Origin: an uncultured Prevotellaceae bacterium
GTDB lineage: Bacteria > Bacteroidota > Bacteroidia > Bacteroidales > Bacteroidaceae
Length of the DNA: 25,919 nucleotides
Direction of reading: 5' to 3'
Assembly: GCA_946624335.1 (NCBI GenBank)
Contig: CAMOSA010000012.1
Location: 1-25,919 of the forward strand
Positions 7,281 to 16,261 of this stretch are shown piece by piece. Position numbers and translations under genes: made by a program. Each line of letters begins with the position of its first letter. Positions within the stretch are counted from its first letter, which is position 1. The notes beneath the pieces are model-generated. The model was not told the DNA's origin, searched no databases, and worked only from the letters and a program-made list of their open reading frames with translations.

Positions 7281-10200
7281 ATGGTAAAACGAATCATACT
7301 GGCGCTCGCCTCCCTGCTGTCCGTCGTCGCCGTAGCGATCGCTCAGACCGAGGTCCATGGTACCGTTGTCTTCGCTGACGACGGTGAACCAGTCATCGGC
7401 GCGTCGGTTCTCATTCAAGGTACCCAGACCGGCCTTCAGACCGACATCGACGGCCGTTTTGTGCTGACGGTACCTCAAGGAAAGAAAATCGTTGTCAGCT
7501 ATATCGGCACGACGCCGCAGACGCTGACGCCGCGACCACAGATGCGTATCGTGCTGCAGAGCGAAGTACGTCAGCTCGAAGATGTCGTCGTCAACGGTAT
7601 GCAACGCGTGGACAAACGCTTGAACACCGGAGCCGCCGTGAAGATCAGTGCCAAGGACGCCAAGATCGACGGCGTAGCAGACATCAGCCGCGCACTCGAA
7701 GGCCGTGCGGCCGGCGTCTCGGTGCAGAACGTCAGCGGCACGTTCGGCGCAGCTCCTAAGATCAGGGTGCGTGGTGCCACCTCTATCTACGGCTCGTCTA
7801 AGCCCCTGTGGGTCGTCGATGGCGTGATCATGGAAGATGTCGTCGATGTCAGTGCTGACGATCTCAGCTCGGGCGACGCCAACACCCTCATCTCGTCAGC
7901 TATCGCCGGACTGAACTCCGATGATATCGAGAGCTTCGAGATCTTGAAGGACGGTAGCGCCACCTCGATATATGGTGCCAGGGCCATGGCCGGCGTGATC
8001 GTCGTGACGACAAAGAAAGGTACGTCGGGGCAGAACCGTATCAACTATACCGGTGAGTACACGATGCGTCTGAAGCCATCCTACCGCACCTTTAATATTA
8101 TGAACTCCCAGGACCAGATGTCCGTCTATCAGGAGTTGCAGCAGAAAGGCTACCTGAACTATGCCGAATTGGCCAATTCATCGGAAACGGGTGTCTACGG
8201 CAAGATGTACCAGATGCTCTCGCAGTATGACGCCACGACAGGCTTATTCGCCCTCCGCAACACGCCTGAAGACATCGCGGCCTACCTGCGGGCTGCCGAA
8301 TACCGCAACACCGACTGGTTTGACCTCCTCTTCCGCAACAATCTGCAGCACACCCATTCCGTCAGTATCTCAGGCGGCTCGGACAAGGCGCAGTATTATG
8401 CTTCGGTCAGCGCGATGTACGACCCGGGCTGGACGCTGAAGAGCGGCGTGGAACGCTATACGGCCAACGTGAATGCCAACTTCAACCTCTCGAAGCGTGT
8501 CACCTTCGGGCTCATCTCCAACGCCAGCTACCGCAGCCAGGAAGCCCCCGGAACGCTCAGCCGCGAAGTGGACCCCGTGTATGGCGCCGTCTCGCGGTCC
8601 TTCGATATCAACCCCTACAGCTTCGCCCTCAACTCATCACGTGCCCTGGACCCCGATGCTTACTATACGCGCAACTATGCTCCCTTCAACATCTTCCATG
8701 AACTGGACAACAACTATATCGACCTGGGCGTCGCTGATTTCCGCCTTCAAGGCAAGTTGACCTATAAACCCATCAACAAGGTGGAGCTCTCGGTCCTCGG
8801 CGCTATGAAGTATTCTGGCACGTCGCAGGAACATTCGATCCGTGATAACTCCAACCAGGCCATGGCCTACCGTGCGATGGACAACAGCACGATACGCAGC
8901 AAGAACAGCTACCTCTACACCGACCCCGACAATATCTACGCGCTGCCCGTGTCGGTGATGCCCGAAGGCGGTATCCTCGAGCGCACCGACCATCGGATGT
9001 TCGGCTACGATTTCCGTGCTGCTGCCGCCTACAATGATGTCATCAACGACATCCATACGGTGAATTTCTATGGTGGTATGGAGTTGAACTACGTCAACCG
9101 CCACAACACCTGGAACCGTGATTGGGGCGTGCTCTTCGACAACGGTGAGATATCGTCGTTCAACTACCTCGCCTTCAAGCAGATGATGGAGCGCAACACC
9201 AACTATTACTCGCTCTCCAATACACGTGAACGCAATGCTGCCTTCTTTGCCAACGCCACTTATTCGTGGAAGAGCCGCTACACGGTCAACGGCACAATCC
9301 GTTACGAAGGCACCAATCGTATGGGCAAAAGTCGTCAAGCACGTTGGCTGCCGACATGGAATCTCTCAGCCGCCTGGAACGTTCACGAAGAGACGTGGTT
9401 CGAACGTCTGCGGCCAGCGCTATCTGCCCTGAAGTTCAAGGCCAGCTACTCGTTGACGGCCGACCGCGGTCCGGCCGAGGTGACGAATTCCACAGCCATC
9501 TTCGAGTCGTATAACCCTTGGCGACCCTTCACGAGCGTCAAGGAGAGCGGTATCGATCTGTCATGGCCTGCCAATCCCGAGCTGACCTACGAGAAGAAAC
9601 ACGAGCTCAACCTTGGCCTCGAGGCCGGCTTCCTCGATGACCGCATCAGCCTCACCTTCGACTGGTACAGGCGCAACAACTACGACCTGATAGGTTCGAT
9701 GATTACGCCGGGTTATGCGGGTGGAATCCGTCAGTACGCCAATATGGCATCGATGAAGTCCAGCGGCGCTGAGGTCAGCCTGTCCACGACCAATATCAAG
9801 ACCAAGGATTTCACTTGGACGACGAGCTTTGTGTACTCGCATTTCAGCAATGAAGTGACCCGCCTCGAGACGGCTGAACGTCTGATAGACCTGGTGTCTG
9901 GCAGCGGCTTTGCCCTCAAAGGCTATCCCGTTCGGAGCATCTTCAGTATTCCTTTCGCCGGTTTGAACAGCGAGGGCCTGCCAACGTTCTACGATAGTAA
10001 TGGCAACCGCACCGTCACGGGCATTTACTTCCAGGAAACCAGCCCCGAGGGCCTCGCCTTCCTCAAGTACTCAGGCTCTGCCGACCCGACGGATATGGGC
10101 TCGCTGGGTAACGTGCTCAAATGGAAGGGCTTCACGCTGAATCTCTTCATCACCTACAGCTTTGGCAACGTCGTACGTCTGGATCCCGTCTTCTCCAATT

Positions 10201-10601
10201 ACTATAGTGAGCTGACCGCTTCACCCAAGGAGTTCAGCAACCGTTGGACGGTGCCTGGCGACGAGCGCACGACGACAATCCCCGTCATCGCCAGCTCACG
10301 ACAGAATCGTACGGACACCGATCTGGCCGTGGCTTACAACTCCTATAACTACTCTACAGAACGTATCGCCAAGGGCGACTTCATCCGCATGAAGGAAATC
10401 TCGCTGGGCTATGACTTCCCGCGTGACATGATCTCTAAGATCGGTCTCGGCAGCCTCGGCCTGAAGCTGCAGGCCACCAACTGCTTCCTCATCTATGCTG
10501 ATAAGAAACTGAACGGACAGGATCCGGAATTCACCAACTCGGGTGGCGTGGCTGTGCCTATGCCCAAGCAGTTTACGCTCACGTTGCGTCTCGGACTCTA
10601 A
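7281..10601 (+). CDS. SusC/RagA-type TonB-dependent outer-membrane transporter
   Basis: 1106 residues from the ATG at 7281, which gives a clean signal peptide (MVKRIILALASLLSVVAVAIA, cleaved before Q22). Next come a carboxypeptidase-like domain (about 24-100, VHGTVVFADDGEPVIGASV), the plug domain (about 115-230, with RVRGATSIYGSSKPLWVVDG and ILKDGSATSIYGARAMAGVIVVTTKKG) and a large beta-barrel that ends in the terminal aromatic/hydrophobic strand (FTLTLRLGL). No STN signalling domain is present and no sigma or anti-sigma gene adjoins. The protein imports a ligand across the outer membrane using TonB energy, with SusD, encoded 15 bp downstream, as its lid. The neighbouring zinc hydrolase, rather than glycosidases, argues against a standard polysaccharide locus; the ligand is unknown. 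Confidence 0.95.
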   Translation: MVKRIILALASLLSVVAVAIAQTEVHGTVVFADDGEPVIGASVLIQGTQTGLQTDIDGRFVLTVPQGKKIVVSYIGTTPQTLTPRPQMRIVLQSEVRQLEDVVVNGMQRVDKRLNTGAAVKISAKDAKIDGVADISRALEGRAAGVSVQNVSGTFGAAPKIRVRGATSIYGSSKPLWVVDGVIMEDVVDVSADDLSSGDANTLISSAIAGLNSDDIESFEILKDGSATSIYGARAMAGVIVVTTKKGTSGQNRINYTGEYTMRLKPSYRTFNIMNSQDQMSVYQELQQKGYLNYAELANSSETGVYGKMYQMLSQYDATTGLFALRNTPEDIAAYLRAAEYRNTDWFDLLFRNNLQHTHSVSISGGSDKAQYYASVSAMYDPGWTLKSGVERYTANVNANFNLSKRVTFGLISNASYRSQEAPGTLSREVDPVYGAVSRSFDINPYSFALNSSRALDPDAYYTRNYAPFNIFHELDNNYIDLGVADFRLQGKLTYKPINKVELSVLGAMKYSGTSQEHSIRDNSNQAMAYRAMDNSTIRSKNSYLYTDPDNIYALPVSVMPEGGILERTDHRMFGYDFRAAAAYNDVINDIHTVNFYGGMELNYVNRHNTWNRDWGVLFDNGEISSFNYLAFKQMMERNTNYYSLSNTRERNAAFFANATYSWKSRYTVNGTIRYEGTNRMGKSRQARWLPTWNLSAAWNVHEETWFERLRPALSALKFKASYSLTADRGPAEVTNSTAIFESYNPWRPFTSVKESGIDLSWPANPELTYEKKHELNLGLEAGFLDDRISLTFDWYRRNNYDLIGSMITPGYAGGIRQYANMASMKSSGAEVSLSTTNIKTKDFTWTTSFVYSHFSNEVTRLETAERLIDLVSGSGFALKGYPVRSIFSIPFAGLNSEGLPTFYDSNGNRTVTGIYFQETSPEGLAFLKYSGSADPTDMGSLGNVLKWKGFTLNLFITYSFGNVVRLDPVFSNYYSELTASPKEFSNRWTVPGDERTTTIPVIASSRQNRTDTDLAVAYNSYNYSTERIAKGDFIRMKEISLGYDFPRDMISKIGLGSLGLKLQATNCFLIYADKKLNGQDPEFTNSGGVAVPMPKQFTLTLRLGL

Positions 10602-10616
10602 ACTATACAGCACAAT

Positions 10617-12227
10617 ATGAAAACGATATATAATAGGTTATACAACGTCCTCGCTTGTTGCTGTATCGCAACAGCCTTCGCCTTGCTCACTTCGTGCAAC
10701 GAGTATCTCGACGTGTTGCCGGACAACCGTACCGAGATAGATACGCCCGAGAAGCTGCAGAAGTTGCTCGTCTCGGCCTATCCCACCAACGACCCGCTCT
10801 ACGTGGCCGAACTGATGTCTGACAACGTCGACAACTATGGCCCCCAGAACCCAAACACCAATCGTTTCGTCGATCAGGTCTACGCCTGGGAGGAGGTGAC
10901 GGAAGCCAACAACGAGAGTCCCGAGAACTTCTGGATTGACTGCTATATGCGTATTGCCACGGCCAACACGGCGCTGGAGGCTATAGAAACTATGGGCGGC
11001 GCCACGACGACGGCGCTTCAGCATTGCAAGGCTGAGGCTCTGCTCTGTCGCGCCTACTGCCATTTCATGTTGGCCAATCTCTTCTGTCAGGCCTACCGCC
11101 CCGAGGATGCAGAGACTCAGCTCGGTATCGTATATATGACTTCCACGGCTAAGTCGCTGGATGAGAATCCTCCACGCCCCTCGCTCGCTGAAGTCTACCG
11201 ACTCGTCGAGAAGGATCTTGTGGAGGCTCTGCCGATAGCAGGTTCCGACTATCAGGTGCCGGCCTACCACTTCAACCAGCGTGCTGCCTATGCTTTTGCG
11301 GCCCGTTTCTACCTTTATACAGAGCAGTGGGACAAGGCCATCGACTACGCCACCCGTTGTCTGGGCTCGGCGCCGAAGGCTATGCTCCGTGACTGGGCTT
11401 TTATGGCTTCGATGACGCGCGACTGGAACGCCATCTCGCAGCACTATATCGATGCCTCGGTCAACAGCAATCTGCTGTTGCTGACCTCATACTCGTATAT
11501 GGGTCTGGTCTTTGGCCCATACCGCTACCTGTCGAAGTATTCGCATGGAAAATATCTGGCCGAACACGAGGACGGCGAGGCGCAGAACATCTGGGGCAAT
11601 GACCCGTTCTATATGGGCATGAGCACCTATTCAGGCAATAATCTTGATAAGACGATTTTCTGGAAGCTGCCCTACCTCTTCGAATATGCCGACGCCGTCG
11701 CCGGTACGGGATTCTATCGCACCGTCTATCCGGCCTTTACGACCGACGAGTGCCTGCTCAATCGTGCTGAGGCTTATGTCTTGCAAGGCGAGTATGACAA
11801 GGCTGCTGCAGACCTGACGATGTGGATGCAGAATATCATTCAGACTGAGCTGACGCTCACCCCCGAGGATATCCAGGCTTTCTATAACGATCAGGAGTAC
11901 AGCTACAGCGACTCGCTCGGGATAGAGTCCACCATCAAGAAACACCTCAATCCCACGTTCGACATCGGTCAGGAGGGTGACATGAAAGAGGCTATGCTCC
12001 AGTGTGTGCTGGGCTTCAAGCGTATCGAGACACTGCAGACGGGCCTGAGATGGTATGACATCAAACGATATGGCATCGAGATCGTGCGGCGCGTGATGAA
12101 CGCCGAAGGTAAACCGGCCGAGCGGCTTGATGTGCTGAAGAAGGACGACCTGCGCAGAGCGGTACAGATACCTCTGCGGGCACGTCGGACGAGCGAACAT
12201 GATGGCGTAGAGCCTAATCCAAGGTAA
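10617..12227 (+). CDS. SusD/RagB family outer-membrane substrate-binding lipoprotein
   Basis: 536 residues. A lipoprotein signal ends in LLTSC with the lipidated cysteine at 27, followed by NEYLDVLPDNRTEI, the typical SusD start. The rest has the helical, TPR-rich character of SusD (LCRAYCHFMLANLFCQAYRPE; FAARFYLYTEQWDKAIDYATRCL) and closes with the RWYDIKRYGIEIVRRV segment usual near the C-terminus. It caps the SusC barrel on the cell surface and helps bind substrate. The gene follows SusC after 15 bp. The family binds glycans, peptides and other ligands, so specificity is open. Confidence 0.95.
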   Translation: MKTIYNRLYNVLACCCIATAFALLTSCNEYLDVLPDNRTEIDTPEKLQKLLVSAYPTNDPLYVAELMSDNVDNYGPQNPNTNRFVDQVYAWEEVTEANNESPENFWIDCYMRIATANTALEAIETMGGATTTALQHCKAEALLCRAYCHFMLANLFCQAYRPEDAETQLGIVYMTSTAKSLDENPPRPSLAEVYRLVEKDLVEALPIAGSDYQVPAYHFNQRAAYAFAARFYLYTEQWDKAIDYATRCLGSAPKAMLRDWAFMASMTRDWNAISQHYIDASVNSNLLLLTSYSYMGLVFGPYRYLSKYSHGKYLAEHEDGEAQNIWGNDPFYMGMSTYSGNNLDKTIFWKLPYLFEYADAVAGTGFYRTVYPAFTTDECLLNRAEAYVLQGEYDKAAADLTMWMQNIIQTELTLTPEDIQAFYNDQEYSYSDSLGIESTIKKHLNPTFDIGQEGDMKEAMLQCVLGFKRIETLQTGLRWYDIKRYGIEIVRRVMNAEGKPAERLDVLKKDDLRRAVQIPLRARRTSEHDGVEPNPR

Positions 12228-12260
12228 GGACTGACTCTCCCATATCTCAGAACAGAACGA

Positions 12261-12268
12261 TAGCTTTG
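12261..12268 (+). promoter_or_regulatory. Possible internal -7 element before the zinc metallohydrolase gene
   Basis: TAGCTTTG fits TAnnTTTG in the 65-bp gap after SusD, 24 bp before the next ATG. No -33 element is visible, and chance matches of this length are expected in 26 kb, so this is weak. Confidence 0.25.
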
Positions 12269-12292
12269 AAAATTGACTAATTGATATTAACA

Positions 12293-13237
12293 ATGAAAGC
12301 ATATATATATAATAAGGTGAAAAGTGAGGCGTGGCACATCTCGCTCACAGGCCTCTCCTTCGCCTGTGTGATGCTGGTGATGACGGCGCTGATTTCATGC
12401 TCCGCCGACGAGCCGGACACGAGCATCAGCGTCATCACGGTCGACAAGGTAGACTATACGCCTTTCGACTACTGGCTGCAGCGCAATTACGTCCAACCGT
12501 ACAATATCACGTTCAAATATCGTTACGAGGACAATGAGTCGGACATGAATTATTATACGATACCTGCGCGCTACGACCTGGCCATCAAACTCGCACATAT
12601 CGTGAAATATGTCTGTATCGAGGCCTACGACGAGGTCGGCGGTATCGATTTCACCCGTGCCTATTTCCCCAAGATGATCTTCACCATCGGCGAATGGGAA
12701 TATCGTAATAACGGCACCTATATCCTCGGCACTGCCGAGGGCGGGCGCAAGATCTTGCTCTCCGGTGTCAACTACCTCGGGCAGTACGTCAAGGATACCG
12801 ATGCGCTGAACACCTTCTATCTACAGACCATTCACCACGAGTTTACGCACATCCTGAACCAGACGGTCAACTATCCCGCAGACTTCCAGCTGATCTCTGG
12901 CACCAACTATGTCGCCGACAAATGGAGTCAGTCTCCTTTCACCGAGGGTTACCTTCAGCGCGGCTTCATATCAGCCTACTCTCAGCACTCGCACGTCGAA
13001 GATTTCGCCGAGCTGTTGTGCAACTATGTCTGCAACAGCGAAGAGCAATGGCAGCACTGGATGAGTCAGGCGGGCAGCGAAGGCGAACGCATCATCTCCT
13101 CGAAGATGGAAATCGTGAAGACGTATATGGTGGAAGCCTTCGGCGTCGATCTTGAGCTCCTGCGCAGCGCTATACAGCGTCGTCAGAAGGACCTCAAGCG
13201 CGGCTTGATAGACTTGGATGACATCAGCGTGAACTAA
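12293..13237 (+). CDS. SusCD-associated zinc metallohydrolase lipoprotein (HExxH)
   Basis: 314 residues from the ATG at 12293; a TTG 12 bp upstream would only add four residues. The lipoprotein signal ends in ALISC with Cys36, followed by SADEPD, an acidic stretch compatible with surface export. The catalytic motif is HEFTH (His182, Glu183, His186) in TIHHEFTHILNQ; Glu236 or Asp237 in HVEDFAELLCNY is a likely third zinc ligand or conserved acid. This fits the family described as substrate import-associated zinc metallohydrolase lipoproteins (TIGR04549), encoded next to SusC/SusD pairs. It probably cleaves cargo at the cell surface, but no substrate is known to me. The signal region contains a short AAGGTGAAAAGTGAG stretch resembling the heptad repeats seen elsewhere. 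Confidence 0.88.
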   Translation: MKAYIYNKVKSEAWHISLTGLSFACVMLVMTALISCSADEPDTSISVITVDKVDYTPFDYWLQRNYVQPYNITFKYRYEDNESDMNYYTIPARYDLAIKLAHIVKYVCIEAYDEVGGIDFTRAYFPKMIFTIGEWEYRNNGTYILGTAEGGRKILLSGVNYLGQYVKDTDALNTFYLQTIHHEFTHILNQTVNYPADFQLISGTNYVADKWSQSPFTEGYLQRGFISAYSQHSHVEDFAELLCNYVCNSEEQWQHWMSQAGSEGERIISSKMEIVKTYMVEAFGVDLELLRSAIQRRQKDLKRGLIDLDDISVN

Positions 13238-13264
13238 ACTCTATTCAGCAAGAATTTGACGATT

Positions 13265-14548
13265 ATGAAAGATAAGAAAATCATCCGGACTTCAGCCCTG
13301 TTCGCTACGCTCTGTCTGCTCTGCACCCTCTGCACCTCATGCTTCAAGAGCCAGGAGGATTTGTTCGATGAACCAGCATCGATCAGGATGCAGCAGAACA
13401 TGGAGCGGGTTTATGCTGTCCTGCGTAGTGCAGAGTACGGTTGGGAGTTTGAGTATTACCCCGGTGCGGACCTCGCCTATGGAGGCGTGGTCTATCTCAT
13501 GAAATTTGATTCGTTGACGGTCGATGTGCAGTGCTCGCTCATCGCCGACAGCGTCGAGACGAGCTACTATCGCATGACCAACGACAACGGCCCCGTGCTC
13601 ACGTTCGACACCTATAATGGGCTTCTCCACTACTTCTCGACGCCCAGCTCCAGCGAGTACGAGGCGAAAGGCGGTGAGTTCGAATTTGTCGTGCGTGAGA
13701 TCAACGAAGACGAGGTCCTCCTTTACGGCAAGAAAACACACAACACGGCCTACCTGCGTCGCCTCAAGAGCGATCCTGCGGATTATGTGCAGCGTACGAT
13801 CGCCAACTACGATAACTTCGTGCAGAGTTTCAGCGGTATCGTCGAAGGCTCTGTCGACCTGAGCTCACGCTCCATCTCATTGATGGGTGATAGCATCCAT
13901 ATACCCTTCGCCTTTACGGACCAAGGCATTCACCTTTATTATCCTGTGCCTATATCAGGTCATCGTGTACAGGCCTTTGCTTTCGATGCAGAGTCGAACA
14001 CCCTCACCTGCATCGACGAAGGAGCCGAGGGCCTGAGCCTGCAAGGCACCCCTGTCGAGAGCAGCGTGATGCGCTTCAATCAGTACGAAGGGCGTTACAA
14101 CCTGCGCTATAACAATGGCTCTTCGGCTGTCGTGATCCTCGTGCCCAACCGCTTGGAAGGCAATTATCGCCTTACCGGACTCAGCCCCAAGTACCAGCTC
14201 GTCCTGAACTATGATGTCGTGAGCGGCGACCTCACTCTCGGCCCCCAAATTGTCGGCGACATCGACGGCGTTTCTGTCTATCTGGCGACCTACAACACGG
14301 CGGGCAATGTCTGGATCAACGAGGCTTGCTCCTTCACGATTCATTGGAATGGCAATAAGTTCTATCCCGCCTACCGCTTCTCGCCGACCAATCCGAGCGT
14401 TGCCAACTGCAATTCCATGATGCTAATCACCCTCTACGAGGATGCCGATGGTGGGCTGCACGCAGCTATCGTCGACCGTGGAGAATGGCAGACGAATGGC
14501 TCTGCGGTCTTCCTTTATCTCTCACAACTCTCCAAAATCTTCAATTGA
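13265..14548 (+). CDS. DUF4302 lipoprotein
   Basis: 427 residues from the ATG at 13265; the reading frame also has a TTG nine bases earlier. A lipoprotein-type signal ends in LCTSC with Cys26. The start of the mature region, QQNMERVYAVLRSAEYGWEFEYYPG followed by GGVVYLMKFDS, is the hallmark of DUF4302, a Bacteroidetes family of unknown function commonly found beside SusCD pairs with zinc metallohydrolase lipoproteins. The protein is probably anchored in the outer membrane. Its stop codon overlaps an ATG (TGATG) of the next frame, indicating a tight operon. Cargo binding is plausible, but only from context. Confidence 0.82.
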   Translation: MKDKKIIRTSALFATLCLLCTLCTSCFKSQEDLFDEPASIRMQQNMERVYAVLRSAEYGWEFEYYPGADLAYGGVVYLMKFDSLTVDVQCSLIADSVETSYYRMTNDNGPVLTFDTYNGLLHYFSTPSSSEYEAKGGEFEFVVREINEDEVLLYGKKTHNTAYLRRLKSDPADYVQRTIANYDNFVQSFSGIVEGSVDLSSRSISLMGDSIHIPFAFTDQGIHLYYPVPISGHRVQAFAFDAESNTLTCIDEGAEGLSLQGTPVESSVMRFNQYEGRYNLRYNNGSSAVVILVPNRLEGNYRLTGLSPKYQLVLNYDVVSGDLTLGPQIVGDIDGVSVYLATYNTAGNVWINEACSFTIHWNGNKFYPAYRFSPTNPSVANCNSMMLITLYEDADGGLHAAIVDRGEWQTNGSAVFLYLSQLSKIFN

Positions 14549-14571
14549 TGTCTTTCCCTATGGCACATAAT

Positions 14572-15624
14572 ATGAAACGATATTTCTGCTATCTCATCCT
14601 TCTCTGCGGTCTCTGCCTCGTCGGCGTCTCTTGTGGCGACAATGACGATGAACCGGCAGCAGCACCGTCCATTACCGTGGTCCGCAATGACCTCCATTTC
14701 GGCGCCAAGGGAGGTGAAGGGTATGTCGAACTCTTGGCCGGTGCTCAATATCAGGTCAGCAGTTCTTCCGCTTGGTGCACCGCCCTTGTTGATGGCTCCT
14801 TCATCCGTGTCACGGTGACCGATAATGATGGTTTCGAAGGACGCACGGCCATCCTGACGGTTACCTCGTCGGATGGCGGTGTGCTCGAGCTGCCCGTTCA
14901 GCAACGGGGCATCGTTCTGGGGACGCTGCCTGTCAATAGTGTCTTTGCCCCCAACGCAGGTCTGCGCATAGCTTATTACCTGCCCCATGATCTCGATGTG
15001 GAGATCAGCGCTGACCAGCCCTGGCTTCATGGCGAAATGGTGGGGGACAGCGTTGTCATCAGCGCAGACCCCAACGCCGGAGGGCACATCCGTCGTGCCC
15101 AGCTCACCCTGATGTGTGCTGGTGTCACTGATGTGTTGAAGGTGGCACAATACAGCCTCAAGGATGAAGTGCTGGGCAACTATACTCTTGCCAATCCCGA
15201 GGTCACGATGGGCACTACCGTCCGTATCTTCGAGCGGAATGATAGCATTTTCATGCGTTTCACCGGTGTCGAAGAGTGGAAGGATGTTCCTGTCGACTTC
15301 GACCGCGGCGACTGTAAGCTCATCTTCCATTCTGCCATGGATCTGAACTCGAAGCCCACCTCATCCGACTCCGACACGGGTTATTTCTACGACTCTTCGG
15401 CCAATCGCATCGCCACCAACGCTGATGCTACGATGGTTGCCCGCCTACAGTACTATCCCGACCGCGACATCGTCTATTGTCCGCTCGAGGACGGCGGCAC
15501 ATGGCACGGCTTTAAGCTCGACGGCTTCCTGATCCGCACCAGCCGGGCTATGGGGACCTATAATGTCACCCTGATGAACATCAACCAACCTTTCTTGCTC
15601 CGCATGAGTGGGTTGGAGGAGTGA
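14572..15624 (+). CDS. BACON-domain lipoprotein
   Basis: 350 residues from the third in-frame ATG (14572), which gives MKRYFCYLILLCGLCLVGVSC with the lipidated Cys21. Starts at 14548 (overlapping the previous stop) or 14560 would add eight or four residues. GDNDDE after the cysteine is an acidic stretch of the kind linked to surface export in Bacteroidetes. A BACON-like beta-sandwich covers about 36-115 (ITVVRNDLHFGAKGGEGYVEL...SSAWCTALVDG...TAILTVTSSDG), and a second, weaker one about 118-200. The C-terminal part (GNYTLANPEVTMGTTVRIF onward) is not recognised. BACON domains are thought to bind glycans or mucin-type ligands. The stop codon is followed at once by heptanucleotide repeats. Confidence 0.78.
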   Translation: MKRYFCYLILLCGLCLVGVSCGDNDDEPAAAPSITVVRNDLHFGAKGGEGYVELLAGAQYQVSSSSAWCTALVDGSFIRVTVTDNDGFEGRTAILTVTSSDGGVLELPVQQRGIVLGTLPVNSVFAPNAGLRIAYYLPHDLDVEISADQPWLHGEMVGDSVVISADPNAGGHIRRAQLTLMCAGVTDVLKVAQYSLKDEVLGNYTLANPEVTMGTTVRIFERNDSIFMRFTGVEEWKDVPVDFDRGDCKLIFHSAMDLNSKPTSSDSDTGYFYDSSANRIATNADATMVARLQYYPDRDIVYCPLEDGGTWHGFKLDGFLIRTSRAMGTYNVTLMNINQPFLLRMSGLEE

Positions 15625-15735
15625 TGGGTTGATGAGTTGAGAGTTGAGAGTTGAAAGTTGAGAGTTGAAAGTTGAAAGTTCTTCGCAGAGCGAAGCGGCA
15701 AAGCCGAGCGGAGAGTTGAAAGTTGAAAGTTGAAC
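15624..15735. repeat. Heptanucleotide repeat blocks enclosing two small hairpins
   Basis: From the last base of the BACON stop codon come units of GAGTTGA and AAGTTGA, up to about 15681. Then follow a hairpin CTTCGC-AGA-GCGAAG and a second, CGGC-AAA-GCCG (about 15681-15700), then three more heptads to 15735. It is the same family as the array at 5394-5575 and on the same strand, here inside the operon, directly ahead of the TlpA-like gene. Confidence 0.92.
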
Positions 15736-15754
15736 GAAAAGAAGATTCAAGGAT

Positions 15755-16261
15755 ATGAAAAGATTTTTCTTCTGTATCGCTTTTGTGCTGATGGCCTCAG
15801 GCCTCTATGCACAGCTGCCTACGATGGTGCTGAAAGACATCAACGGAAAGAGCATCAGCACCGACACACTGTCTCGCCTGAATGGCGGACAGCCCATCAT
15901 CATCGATTTCTTTGCCACGTGGTGCAAGCCCTGCAACCGCGCGCTGGATGCTATCTCGGAAGTCTATGACGAATGGGTCGAAGAGACGGGCGTAAAACTC
16001 ATCGCCATCAGCATCGATCAGGCGCAGAATACTAATAAGGTGAAGCCGTTGGTTGACAACCACGGATGGCCCTACGACGTGCTGCTCGACCCTAACAGCG
16101 ACCTCTGCAAGGCTCTCGGCATTCAGCTCATACCCTACACGCTGATCATCGATGGCGAGGGCAAGGTCGTCTATCGCCACAACGGCTATACGGATGGCGC
16201 CGAGGAGGAGTTGATCAATGAGGTTCGGAAACTCGGCAGCGAAAAGAAACCGAAAAAATGA
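15755..16261 (+). CDS. TlpA/ResA-like thioredoxin-fold oxidoreductase
   Basis: 168 residues. A signal peptide ends in GLYA (cleaved before Q20), so the protein acts in the periplasm. The thioredoxin active site is WCKPC with Cys57 and Cys60, within IIIDFFATWCKPC. LIPYTLIIDGEGKVVYRHNGY carries the cis-proline loop and the usual following strands. Members of this AhpC/TSA-related group reduce disulfides in envelope proteins, often for cytochrome maturation or folding. No cytochrome genes are near, so a role in keeping partners of this operon reduced (for example the Omp28-like proteins) is an inference. The stop codon overlaps the next start by 4 bp (ATGA). Confidence 0.92.
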   Translation: MKRFFFCIAFVLMASGLYAQLPTMVLKDINGKSISTDTLSRLNGGQPIIIDFFATWCKPCNRALDAISEVYDEWVEETGVKLIAISIDQAQNTNKVKPLVDNHGWPYDVLLDPNSDLCKALGIQLIPYTLIIDGEGKVVYRHNGYTDGAEEELINEVRKLGSEKKPKK

